Shown here: piece by piece, positions 41,627 to 48,837 of the stretch | Layout: each line of letters opens with the position of its first letter | How positions within the stretch are numbered: position 1 is the first letter of the stretch | Assembly (NCBI GenBank): GCA_036307445.1 | Contig: JAXJXP010000041.1 | Coordinates: 1-48,837, forward strand | Source of the DNA: HGM11525 sp036307445 | GTDB lineage: Bacteria; Bacillota; Clostridia; UBA1381 | Direction of reading: 5' to 3' | Length of the DNA stretch: 48,837 nucleotides | Notes under the pieces: model-generated | The model's database searches: none | What the model saw: the letters and a program-made list of their open reading frames with translations, nothing else | Told to the model about the DNA's origin: nothing | Program-made: the position numbers and the translations under genes

Positions 41627-42502
41627 ATGGATAATAACGATAAGATTCAAATATTTGAAGATAAAAAAATTAGAACTGCCTGGAACGAGGAAACTGAAGA
41701 ATGGTATTTCTCTGTTGTGGATGTAGTTGGTGTATTAACAGAACAATCAACACAACGTGGAGCAAGCAACTATTGGGCGAAACTTAAGGAACGTCTAAAA
41801 GTTGAAGGTGCAGATCAACTGCTGACAAATTGTCAGCAGTTGAAAATGACGGCATCTGATGGAAAGAAAAGGCTCACTGATGTTGCTGATACTGAACAGT
41901 TGCTCCGCATCATTCAGTCCATTCCTTCTCCAAAGGCAGAACCGTTCAAGATGTGGCTTGCACAGGTCGGCAGAGAAAGAATTGAAGAAACCATCGATCC
42001 TGAACTTGCTATTGATAGAGCACTCGAAACCTATCAGAAAAAAGGTTACAGCGAAGAATGGATTCACCAAAGACTCTTATCAATCCGTGTGCGAAATGCT
42101 TTGACTGATGAATGGGACAAGCGTGGAGTTGAAAAAGGTCGTGAATATGCCATTCTCACCGATGAGATATCCAAAGCATGGTCAGGAATGACTACTAGGA
42201 AATATAAAAATCTTAAAGGTCTCACCAAAGAAAACTTAAGGGATAATATGTCAGACCTTGAGCTTGTGCTCAATATGCTTGCCGAGGCAACTACGACTGA
42301 AATTTCTAAAAGAGAAAAGCCCACCTCATTTGACGAGAATATGAAAATTGCAAAACGAGGTGGATCTGTTGCCGGCAATGCCCGTAAAGAAATAGAACAA
42401 GAGACAGGCGATCCTGTTATAACTTCAAAGAATGCAGCCGAACTTAATAAAGTTGTGACGGATTTGATTGAGGGAATTGCAGAAGAAATAGAAGATAATT
42501 AA
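41627..42502 (+). CDS. Bro-N domain protein
   Basis: 291 residues. The N-terminal ~110 residues match the Bro-N fold found in phage antirepressors and baculovirus BRO proteins (KIRTAWNEETEEWYFSVVDVVGVL, then WAKLKERLK, QLLRIIQSIPSPKAEPFKMWLAQVGRERI). The remainder (KKGYSEEWIHQRLLSIRVRNALTDEW, MSDLELVLNMLAEATTTEIS) is the C-terminal domain of a family widespread in gut mobile elements. The biochemical role is unknown; DNA binding is likely from the domain. It ends 17 bases before the nuclease-STAND gene and shares its promoter, so it may regulate or accompany that protein. Confidence 0.82.
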   Translation: MDNNDKIQIFEDKKIRTAWNEETEEWYFSVVDVVGVLTEQSTQRGASNYWAKLKERLKVEGADQLLTNCQQLKMTASDGKKRLTDVADTEQLLRIIQSIPSPKAEPFKMWLAQVGRERIEETIDPELAIDRALETYQKKGYSEEWIHQRLLSIRVRNALTDEWDKRGVEKGREYAILTDEISKAWSGMTTRKYKNLKGLTKENLRDNMSDLELVLNMLAEATTTEISKREKPTSFDENMKIAKRGGSVAGNARKEIEQETGDPVITSKNAAELNKVVTDLIEGIAEEIEDN

Positions 42503-42519
42503 AACATGGAGGAAACCAG

Positions 42520-45500
42520 ATGAATTGGACTAACTTTCAAACCTATAACGAATCATCTGAGAGAGCGTTTGAAATGCTTTGTAATCAGTTGTTTGAAAAT
42601 TGGTGTAAGGATGAATATAAAGAAAATGTTGGTGATTTCACAGTTGTAAATGGTTCTGGTGGCGATGGTGGTGTAGAATCGTATGCAACATTGAAAAATA
42701 ACGAAATTGTGGGATTGCAAGCAAAGTGGTTTCCGACCAGCCTTACCAGTAGTCAAATCCAACAAATAAAAGGTTCAATTACGACAGCTTTAAAAATAAG
42801 ACCTCAGATTAAACGATATATTGTTTGTGTGCCTAGAGATTTATCTAATACAACAGCTAAAGGGGATAATACCGAAGCAAAACGTTGGGCTGATTTATGC
42901 GCAGATATTAAAAGCGAATATACAGATTTAGATATTGAGATGTGGAATGAAACTCGCATTGTAACAGAATTACAGAAAGCTTCCTCTGCTGGCATTATGC
43001 GATTTTGGTTTGAAAAGTCTGAAATCTCAAATGAAGTGGTTAGGTTTTGCTTTGAAAAAGCAAAGGATAGTTGGTTATCAACAAAATACATTCCTGAATT
43101 GAATACATATGGAAAGATTGAAAGGTCTATTTCATTCTTTTTAGGACAAAAAGAAAATAGGCGTATTTTAAGTAATCGTCTTCAACGGATATTGAAGCAA
43201 TACAAAGACTTAATAACTCTTTTGAATGATTTAATCGACATTTCCAAAGATAAAGACATAGAATTAAAGGAAACATTAGAAAATACTAAAGTAAAATCAA
43301 ACAAAATAATTTTGGAAGTTGAAAAATTTTTGTCATGGTTAAGTACGGAAACTAATAAAAATCCTGAAATTGATGAGGGTATATTCCGCTTTAATTATGA
43401 TTTTATCATTGAGAAAATTAAAAATAGTAAGATTGCATTTCAAAATCATTTCCATGTATCAGATGTGGTGAATATTCTTAGCCGATTGTCTGGCATAGAT
43501 TTTTATGGTTTAATGAAAGATATTAAAGATAGTTTAAATAAAAGATCTTTATTGTTTTTAGGAGAACCAGGAACGGGTAAAACTCACGGCATAGCAGCTT
43601 CTGCTGAAAAACTTTTGAAAGAAGAATTGCATATCCCCATAGTTGTGCAGGCCCGTGACATTCCACAGACATACAATTGGAAAGATATACTTGTATCAAC
43701 TTTGAGTTTGTCAGCTTCTTGGAGCGAAGAGGAAATTTGGCAAGCACTTACATGCTTAGTCAATAGAAATAAGTTTGAAAACACATATTTAACAACCGAA
43801 AATAGAATTTTACCCAAAGTAGTTATTATTGTAGATGGAATAGACGAGTCAGCGCCATATCAAAAATGGTTTGAACGTATTAAAGAGACAAACACAATAA
43901 TTGATAGTTATCCACAGATTAGATTTTGTTTTACATCTAGACCATTTGTTTTTACGGGGAGGGTGGATTATGCAGAGGCTATACGTATCAAAAGTGATGG
44001 TGATGCTCCTGCGTATAAGCTTTTTGATAATTACATAAATGCATACAATATTTCCGCTCAAAACAAAGGTTGGCTTAAACAGGTTTTAACAACACCTTTG
44101 TCTCTAAAACTGTTTTGTGAAGTTCATAAAAATAAAAGCGTATCTTATTCTAAACAAGCTGATGTTTCTATTTTAGAACTTTTACGTAAAAAAATAGAAA
44201 TGATAGAAGATGAAGTTTGTTTAAAAATGGGTATATCTCCTCATAGTCAATATACGTTAAGGACAATAAAACACTTATCCTTTCTATTTCTCTCTGGAGG
44301 TCGCATTGAACGATTAGATGCTATAAACAAGGTATCTGAAAATTTGAATATTTCTGTTGAGAACGCAGAAAAGTATTTAGAATACTTGGAAAATTACGGA
44401 ATAATACGAAGTTTTTGTGAACATGGAAGTGGTTTACTAGAACCTGATAGTTATTTTTATTATCCTGGTATACAGGGGTATTTTGATTATGCATCAGCAA
44501 TTTTATTAATGGAAAAGTATGAACATCCTAAAGATATTAACTTTGCTGACTGTAAGTCAATTGACAAAAACACACTTTATGAGTTGTCAATTATATCAAT
44601 GCAAAATTATAATTATCTAATTACAACAAACAACACTATTAATAGTATTGCAGATGAGTGGTTAAAATCAGAATTACAATTCTTTGCTTTGCGACACACC
44701 TCATATGAAAATGCACATTTGTTTAGGGAACGTTTGCTTGAGATGATGCCTACTAGTGCAGATGCACTAATCACTGTAACAAATAAATTAATATTGCCGT
44801 TATCTCGTGATCCAGAACACCCACTAGGACCATCGTTGTTGGATGAAGTTTTATTGAGTTTTGAACATCCGGCAAAACGCGATATAATATGGTCTGTCCC
44901 TGGTTATCTAAGGAATTCTATAGATACAAAATGGTATATGGAAGAACCTCTTAATTTGGCTGATGAAGAGTTTTTGTTGTCAAATGAAGATGTTTATAAC
45001 GGATGTCCGTTAATTTATACTTGGGCACTATCAACTGTGAATAACACTATTAGGAAACAGTATAGGGAAAGTCTAATGAAATGGGCTCGTATGGTTCCAT
45101 GTGAATTCTATAAGCTTTTTCTTAAGTTTTCAATGGTAAATGATCCTCAAATAAGGAGCGACCTGTTTTCTATATTAATGTGTATTGTATACGATTATAA
45201 TGATGTTGATTTTACTAAGATGGTAAGTGAGTGGATTCTTGAAAATATCTTACATCCAAATAAAATTGAAGATAACAGAGATATATCAATTCGTTATTAT
45301 TCTATAGCCATTATTAATAAGGCAATTATTTCTAAAATATATAACTTAGATGATGTGAAAAAATTCTTGCCACCATATAGTTCAAAAGATTATAAGATTC
45401 CATTAGACAAGGGTGCCTTATCAGGCACTCGAATGGGTGGTTATAGTGGAATTGATTATGATTTGTCAAGATATGTTTTGATAGATCATTTCCAACTTAG

Positions 45501-46794
45501 ATTTATGAATTATAGCAAAGAATCAAAAGAACAGTTTGATGAACTTATTAAGGAGATTTCTAATCTCCAAGAAGAATATAAAAACATTAATATAGATCAG
45601 TTTATTCTTTCGTCTGCATTTGCTTATATAACATCTATGGGTTGGAGCGAAAAGGAATTTCAATGTATGGATACTAATGAATCAGGACAAGACATCATCG
45701 GTGGTGTTGATATATCCATCGGACGAACATATCGTGCTGCATCACATGGTGCAAAAAGTGCTGTCATGACAGTTTGTGAGAAATATGTGTGGCAAGCAAG
45801 AAATTACATTAGTGGTTTTCTTTCAGATAAACTATTATTGTGGGAAAATGATACACCTGAGCAGATAACCGATTATGGAATGTTAGATGACTTTTTAATA
45901 CCAATTCAAGAAATCCAACAAATTGATCCGGACAATATTCCAGATGATAGAGCTTGGCATGTTCCTGAACCAGAAATAGTTATTGTTGATGGGAATAGCA
46001 AAACCGAGAATGATATAATAAATAATGTTATTAATGCACCAGACCTAGACTGGGAAAAATGGATTATTATAAACAATCCCGAAAAGAAATATGTCATTCA
46101 AAACAGCAAACTAATTGGGTTATATAATTATTCGTGTTTTTACGGGTCTGCTGGTGTTGAGACATGTTTGTTTATAAATGCAGTTTTGATGGACAAAAAT
46201 AATCTTGACCAATTTATATCATTAGTTGATACAGATTTAGAACGATTTAATTGTCTTTCAAATCCAACTGATCTGTGTGGTAGCATAAAAGCAAGTTGTT
46301 ATATAACGCCAAAAGAGGTTTGTTGGTTTCCTTGGAAAGGGCGCTACAATAGTTATCATGTTGACGAATTTTCAGATATGAATATTGATTCAGCAGTTGA
46401 TGAATGTACCTATAATTTCCTTGAATATGGGGATGTATATTATCATATTCCTTCTCAAAAAATAAGAGACATGCTTGAAATTGTAGACTCTAATGGATAC
46501 ATTTTTTATGATAACACTAACCGTGCTAAAGCCGAATATAGTATATCCGGAGAAAAGTGGCGTACGGCACAGAACTATCTCCTAGTTCCGTATGAGGAAC
46601 TAAAGGAAAAAATGGACGAAAAAAACAAAACATTAGTTTGGTTTATGAGAGAGCTTCGTAGAGAAGACGGGAAATCTTGTGAAAAATTTGGTGAGTTTTA
46701 TGCAATGAAAGATAAAAGTTATATAGGTTATTTTAAAGAAAACTATTTTTACACCAAACAGATTGCATGCAAAATTGATAGTTCGAAAAAGTAA
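42520..46794 (+). CDS. Mrr-like nuclease-STAND/NACHT ATPase (Avs-like defence candidate)
   Basis: 1424 residues. The N-terminus resembles an Mrr-type PD-(D/E)xK nuclease: GGDGGVE around D49 and QAKW with K69, preceded by a helix with the conserved FE (residues 16-17). A helical linker (about 205-280) leads to a P-loop ATPase: Walker A GEPGTGKT (348-355), Walker B VIIVDGIDE (435-443) and FTSRP (471-475), the layout of NACHT/STAND proteins. The remaining ~900 residues are helical then mixed, and would be the sensor. Nuclease-STAND-sensor is the Avs anti-phage architecture; which Avs family, or which phage protein is sensed, cannot be stated. The gene is distinctly AT-rich, consistent with transfer. 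ATG has GGAGG upstream. Confidence 0.75.
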   Translation: MNWTNFQTYNESSERAFEMLCNQLFENWCKDEYKENVGDFTVVNGSGGDGGVESYATLKNNEIVGLQAKWFPTSLTSSQIQQIKGSITTALKIRPQIKRYIVCVPRDLSNTTAKGDNTEAKRWADLCADIKSEYTDLDIEMWNETRIVTELQKASSAGIMRFWFEKSEISNEVVRFCFEKAKDSWLSTKYIPELNTYGKIERSISFFLGQKENRRILSNRLQRILKQYKDLITLLNDLIDISKDKDIELKETLENTKVKSNKIILEVEKFLSWLSTETNKNPEIDEGIFRFNYDFIIEKIKNSKIAFQNHFHVSDVVNILSRLSGIDFYGLMKDIKDSLNKRSLLFLGEPGTGKTHGIAASAEKLLKEELHIPIVVQARDIPQTYNWKDILVSTLSLSASWSEEEIWQALTCLVNRNKFENTYLTTENRILPKVVIIVDGIDESAPYQKWFERIKETNTIIDSYPQIRFCFTSRPFVFTGRVDYAEAIRIKSDGDAPAYKLFDNYINAYNISAQNKGWLKQVLTTPLSLKLFCEVHKNKSVSYSKQADVSILELLRKKIEMIEDEVCLKMGISPHSQYTLRTIKHLSFLFLSGGRIERLDAINKVSENLNISVENAEKYLEYLENYGIIRSFCEHGSGLLEPDSYFYYPGIQGYFDYASAILLMEKYEHPKDINFADCKSIDKNTLYELSIISMQNYNYLITTNNTINSIADEWLKSELQFFALRHTSYENAHLFRERLLEMMPTSADALITVTNKLILPLSRDPEHPLGPSLLDEVLLSFEHPAKRDIIWSVPGYLRNSIDTKWYMEEPLNLADEEFLLSNEDVYNGCPLIYTWALSTVNNTIRKQYRESLMKWARMVPCEFYKLFLKFSMVNDPQIRSDLFSILMCIVYDYNDVDFTKMVSEWILENILHPNKIEDNRDISIRYYSIAIINKAIISKIYNLDDVKKFLPPYSSKDYKIPLDKGALSGTRMGGYSGIDYDLSRYVLIDHFQLRFMNYSKESKEQFDELIKEISNLQEEYKNINIDQFILSSAFAYITSMGWSEKEFQCMDTNESGQDIIGGVDISIGRTYRAASHGAKSAVMTVCEKYVWQARNYISGFLSDKLLLWENDTPEQITDYGMLDDFLIPIQEIQQIDPDNIPDDRAWHVPEPEIVIVDGNSKTENDIINNVINAPDLDWEKWIIINNPEKKYVIQNSKLIGLYNYSCFYGSAGVETCLFINAVLMDKNNLDQFISLVDTDLERFNCLSNPTDLCGSIKASCYITPKEVCWFPWKGRYNSYHVDEFSDMNIDSAVDECTYNFLEYGDVYYHIPSQKIRDMLEIVDSNGYIFYDNTNRAKAEYSISGEKWRTAQNYLLVPYEELKEKMDEKNKTLVWFMRELRREDGKSCEKFGEFYAMKDKSYIGYFKENYFYTKQIACKIDSSKK

Positions 46795-46859
46795 ATGATT
46801 TTGCTGGACTTTTTAAATCTTCTGTGATATTGTTTGTGTTGCCAAAGGGGGTGGCACAA

Positions 46860-47081
46860 ATGGCAAAGTATACATTAGAAGATATTATGTACGGCGACAA
46901 GTACGGCATCGAAAGTGCAGTGTTTGTGGAAGTGTTCAAATTGGCGGAACAAAAGGCTGATGCCAAGGTGATACGAGAACAACTTAATATGCTCTATGTC
47001 AAGCATACATTGCATGCCGCAAAGATGATGTACGAAGAAGGCGATTGTATTTCGGATAACGAATTTACAATCGCCTTTTAA
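46860..47081 (+). CDS. Small hypothetical protein
   Basis: 73 residues from ATG 46860 (MAKYTLEDIMYGD), with GGGGGTGG just upstream. It is acidic, soluble and mostly helical (AVFVEVFKLAEQKADAKVIREQL), with no membrane segment or motif I recognise. It begins 65 bases after the nuclease-STAND gene and precedes the recombinase. It could belong to either; an accessory of the defence gene or a recombination helper are both guesses. Confidence 0.6.
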   Translation: MAKYTLEDIMYGDKYGIESAVFVEVFKLAEQKADAKVIREQLNMLYVKHTLHAAKMMYEEGDCISDNEFTIAF

Positions 47082-47124
47082 TATTCAAATGAGCTGAAAC
47101 ATTGACAACAAATTTTCAAGGATG

Positions 47125-47151
47125 TATTCGGAAGTTTATTCGGTATATAAT
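47125..47151 (+). promoter_or_regulatory. Recombinase promoter region with TATTCGG repeats
   Basis: TATAAT at 47146-47151 is a good -10 but has no proper -35. Instead two direct heptamers TATTCGG (47125-47131 and 47137-47143, 12-base period) occupy the -35 area, suggesting activator- or repressor-controlled expression. Confidence 0.4.
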
Positions 47152-47174
47152 ATTTGAGAAGGAGTTGTTGAAAC

Positions 47175-48020
47175 ATGAATGAAATTAATAAACACACTAT
47201 TGAAAACTACAAAAATTATTTACTCGAAGAAGAAAAATGCTCAGTCACCATAGAAAAATATATCCGTGACATCACTGCATTTGTAAATTGGACAGAGGGT
47301 AAAGAAATCACAAAAACACTTGTGCTTGAGTATAAAAATATGTTGACACAGCAATATGCTCCTGCAAGTGTAAACTCTGTACTGTCTTCCCTTAACGGAT
47401 ACTTTGGTTTCATTGAGAGATATGACCTTAAGGTTAAGAACTTAAAAGTGCAAAGACAAATCTTCTGTCAGAGTGAAAAGGAACTGACCAAAGCAGAATA
47501 CGAAAGACTTCTCAAAGCAGCAAAGAGTAAAAAGAACGAGCGACTCTACCTGATAATGCAAACCATATGTGCCACAGGAATCCGTGTAAGTGAGTTGTCC
47601 TACATCACAACCGATGCCGTGAATTGCGGTCAGGCACAAGTGAAATTAAAAGGTAAAATACGAATGATAATTCTACCGAGAGAATTATGCCAACTACTTA
47701 AAAAATATATAAAGGGAAAGCATATCACATCGGGCAGTGTATTCGTAACAAGAAAAGGTCAGCCAGTAGATCGGCACTCAATATGGAAATCAATGAAACA
47801 ACTATGCGAAACCGCCGGAGTATCAAAAGAAAAAGTATTCCCTCATAACCTCCGCCATCTGTTCGCAAGGACATACTACTCACTACAAAAAGATATAGTT
47901 CGCCTGGCAGATATCCTCGGCCACTCAAGTGTAAACACTACCAGAATCTATACCGTAGAAGATGGCTCAACCCACCGCAGACAAATGCAAAGAATGGGAC
48001 TCGTGCGGATGCAAAATTAA
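47175..48020 (+). CDS. Tyrosine recombinase (XerC/D-like; likely DNA invertase)
   Basis: 281 residues. N-terminal SAM-like core-binding domain (ENYKNYLLEEEKCSVTIEKYIRDI in blocks), then the catalytic domain with R137 (TGIRVSE), K161, H224-x-x-R227 (HNLRH), H250 (LGHSS) and nucleophile Y259 (RIYT), a complete set. It lacks the arm-binding domain of Tn916-type integrases, so its size is that of Xer-like recombinases and known promoter invertases. An exact 20-bp inverted repeat pair begins 6 bases after its stop. It may flip that segment, integrate the whole element at tRNA-Leu, or both. GGAG precedes the ATG. Confidence 0.88.
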   Translation: MNEINKHTIENYKNYLLEEEKCSVTIEKYIRDITAFVNWTEGKEITKTLVLEYKNMLTQQYAPASVNSVLSSLNGYFGFIERYDLKVKNLKVQRQIFCQSEKELTKAEYERLLKAAKSKKNERLYLIMQTICATGIRVSELSYITTDAVNCGQAQVKLKGKIRMIILPRELCQLLKKYIKGKHITSGSVFVTRKGQPVDRHSIWKSMKQLCETAGVSKEKVFPHNLRHLFARTYYSLQKDIVRLADILGHSSVNTTRIYTVEDGSTHRRQMQRMGLVRMQN

Positions 48021-48026
48021 AAAGAC

Positions 48027-48046
48027 CACATAATCAGCATTATGTG
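48027..48046 (+). repeat. Inverted repeat left (IRL)
   Basis: Arms CACATAAT and ATTATGTG around CAGC, starting 7 bases after the recombinase stop. With flanking C and G the palindrome extends to 48026-48047. Exact reverse complement of the right copy. Confidence 0.85.
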
Positions 48047-48072
48047 GCAAAATCATTAAAATATTTGAATAA

Positions 48073-48101
48073 ATTATACCACGAAAATACATAAAGGTCA
48101 A
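48073..48101 (-). promoter_or_regulatory. Promoter inside the invertible segment, facing left
   Basis: Minus strand: TTGACC (48101-48096), exact 17-base spacer, consensus TATAAT (48078-48073). In this orientation it reads out through the left repeat and antisense to the recombinase 3' end. After inversion it would lie at 48201-48229 reading right. Confidence 0.8.
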
Positions 48102-48209
48102 TGTTTCAGAGATAAATAGAACGAATTTATAAGATTTGCACATGGCAATAGACCAATGAAAAAAATCGAACTCATTGGTCTGAGACTCTTTCAAATTTGT
48201 GGTAACCGC

Positions 48210-48236
48210 AATCACCTGAGAGGGTGATTTTTTTAT
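48210..48236 (+). terminator. Rightward terminator inside the invertible segment
   Basis: AATCACC (48210-48216) pairs with GGTGATT (48223-48229), followed by a T-run. In this orientation it blocks read-through from the recombinase into the SLOG-like gene. Confidence 0.8.
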
Positions 48237-48255
48237 TTCAGCCGTCTTAGTTACA

Positions 48256-48275
48256 CACATAATGCTGATTATGTG
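48256..48275 (-). repeat. Inverted repeat right (IRR)
   Basis: Arms CACATAAT and ATTATGTG around GCTG; lies in the 5' leader of the SLOG-like gene, 24 bases before its start codon, leaving no room for another promoter between repeat and gene. Confidence 0.85.
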
Positions 48276-48299
48276 TGCTAATGGGAGTTGAGATAAGAT

Positions 48300-48837
48300 A
48301 TGCCCAATATAGATAAAGAAAAATCTTGCTGTTTCTTCGGTCACAGAAAGATTGATGAAACGGAAGAATTAAAAAATAACCTGTATGAAATTATAGAGAA
48401 TTTAATCGTAAATGAAAAAGTTGATACTTTCCTATTCGGGAGTAAAAGTCAATTTGATGACTTATGCCATGAAATTGTTACCGACCTTAAAGAAAAATAT
48501 TCTCACATAAAACGGATATATGTCAGGTCGGCGTTTCAACATATTCCCGATTGGTATGAGGATAGTCTGCTGAAACGTTACGAGGGTACATACTTCCCTG
48601 AACATATGGAGAACGCAGGCAACGCTTCTTATGTGGAACGCAATCAGGAAATGATTAACCATAGCAAATACTGCATTGTTTATTACGATGAAAATTATCT
48701 TCCCCCAAGGGGAAGAAATGGAAAAAGGGATTTATTTGACTACCAACCTAAAAGCGGAACTGCGGTAGCTTATAGTTATGCAATAACCAAAAAGAAAACT
48801 ATAATCAACACTTTTGAAAACAAAAAAGCACTCCGAA
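48300..48837 (+). CDS. SLOG/DUF1273-like protein, cut by window edge
   Basis: At least 179 residues, open at the right edge. It starts MPNIDKEKSCCFFGHRKI, with GGGAG 11 bases upstream. CCFFGHRKI is the first strand and phosphate-binding turn of YpsA/DUF1273-type SLOG proteins. FLFGSKSQFDDLCHEIV, YVERNQEMINHSKYCIVYYDENY and SGTAVAYSYA continue a Rossmann-like nucleotide-binding fold. SLOG proteins are thought to bind or process nucleotide-derived ligands, and some belong to stress or anti-phage systems. No promoter faces it in the present orientation; the invertible promoter would supply one. Confidence 0.75.
   Translation, partial: MPNIDKEKSCCFFGHRKIDETEELKNNLYEIIENLIVNEKVDTFLFGSKSQFDDLCHEIVTDLKEKYSHIKRIYVRSAFQHIPDWYEDSLLKRYEGTYFPEHMENAGNASYVERNQEMINHSKYCIVYYDENYLPPRGRNGKRDLFDYQPKSGTAVAYSYAITKKKTIINTFENKKALR

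Larger units (their letters stand above)
48027..48275. other. Predicted invertible promoter element
   Basis: Left repeat 48027-48046 (arms CACATAAT and ATTATGTG, centre CAGC) and right repeat 48256-48275 (same arms, centre GCTG) are exact reverse complements over 20 bp. Each is a palindrome with an asymmetric centre, the form of a tyrosine-recombinase crossover site. The enclosed 209 bp hold a leftward promoter (48073-48101), a 10-bp stem hairpin (48150-48159 with 48172-48181) and a rightward terminator (48210-48236). Inversion, mapping position x to 96302-x, would point the promoter at the SLOG-like gene. Confidence 0.78.
38544..48837. mobile_element. Mobilizable element at tRNA-Leu (right end outside window)
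   Basis: The region from the tRNA-Leu fragment rightward carries an HTH initiator-like gene, an oriT-like stretch, MobC, a MOBP-type relaxase, cargo (Bro-N, nuclease-STAND protein) and a tyrosine recombinase. Base composition shifts, with a very AT-rich cargo gene and a GC-rich oriT-like patch. No type IV secretion or coupling-protein gene is seen, so it looks mobilizable rather than self-transmissible, at least within the visible part. The right boundary is not in the window. Confidence 0.7.

Noticed and set aside
48026..48047. Left inverted repeat as a simple terminator of the recombinase gene
   Set aside because: No T-run follows the stem, and an exact 20-bp reverse-complement copy lies 229 bases away, which a terminator role does not explain.
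47967..48344. 125-residue minus-strand ORF crossing the invertible segment
   Set aside because: It spans the recombinase end, both repeats and the SLOG start, and would be broken by inversion. No ribosome site. The composition is not protein-like.
1..48837. CRISPR arrays
   Set aside because: No series of regularly spaced direct repeats was seen on reading; the only notable repeats are the pairs listed.

Overview
This window looks like the chromosome of a low-GC, spore-forming, anaerobic member of the Clostridia, probably a gut Oscillospiraceae/Eubacteriales-type organism. That rests on gene content and order: rpmE-rpsO-pnp, the ylmE-sepF-ylmH-divIVA-ileS division cluster, a SpoVM-like peptide beside sleB, hydE for [FeFe]-hydrogenase maturation, strong AGGAGG ribosome sites and TTGACA-17-TATAAT promoters. 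The genus cannot be named from sequence alone.

Layout. 1-3.6 kb: a candidate structured RNA, a LysM-CAP secreted protein, an SLC13-like permease and a FAD/Rieske oxidoreductase. 3.6-6.5 kb (minus): rpmE, rpsO and pnp, with a probable S15 leader and a long hairpin before pnp. 6.6-7.1 kb: an ECF S component. 7.2-17 kb: a long rightward run of GCS2-type ligase, ATP-grasp ligase, mnmA, hydE, lon, engB, a HlyD-like protein, ylmE and sepF. 17.1-21.2 kb: ylmH, divIVA and ileS. 21.2-26.1 kb: a complete livJHMGF branched-chain amino-acid ABC transporter. 26.1-27.2 kb (minus): a sporulation locus with sleB, a 22-residue SpoVM-like peptide and a 53-residue membrane protein. 27.3-38.1 kb: htrA, an rRNA methyltransferase-like gene, rnr, secD, secF, an RluB-type pseudouridine synthase, a CrtO-like membrane protein, an SH3-NlpC/P60 hydrolase preceded by a perfect match to the WalR box, a tiny Cys/Asn-rich membrane protein, and radC.

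From about 38.5 kb to the right edge the DNA is accessory. The left boundary is a 51-bp 3' fragment of a tRNA-Leu(UAG) gene broken in the anticodon loop, which is a typical attachment site. Then come an HTH replication-initiator-like protein, an oriT-like region, MobC, a MOBP-type relaxase with a second gene nested in another frame, a Bro-N protein, and a 1424-residue protein joining an Mrr-like nuclease domain to a STAND/NACHT-type ATPase (an Avs-like anti-phage candidate). A small unknown gene, a 281-residue tyrosine recombinase and the start of a SLOG/DUF1273-like gene follow.

The most striking structure lies between the recombinase and the SLOG-like gene. Two exact 20-bp inverted repeats, each itself an imperfect palindrome, enclose about 209 bp holding a TTGACC-17-TATAAT promoter that points away from the SLOG gene, plus a rightward terminator. 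Flipping the segment would place that promoter about 70 bp upstream of the SLOG start. This is the arrangement of a phase-variation switch, seen here in the predicted OFF state. A second notable signal is a pair of related candidate structured RNAs, at 63-149 (+) and 38392-38502 (-), that share a conserved core and keep a nested stem through different base pairs.
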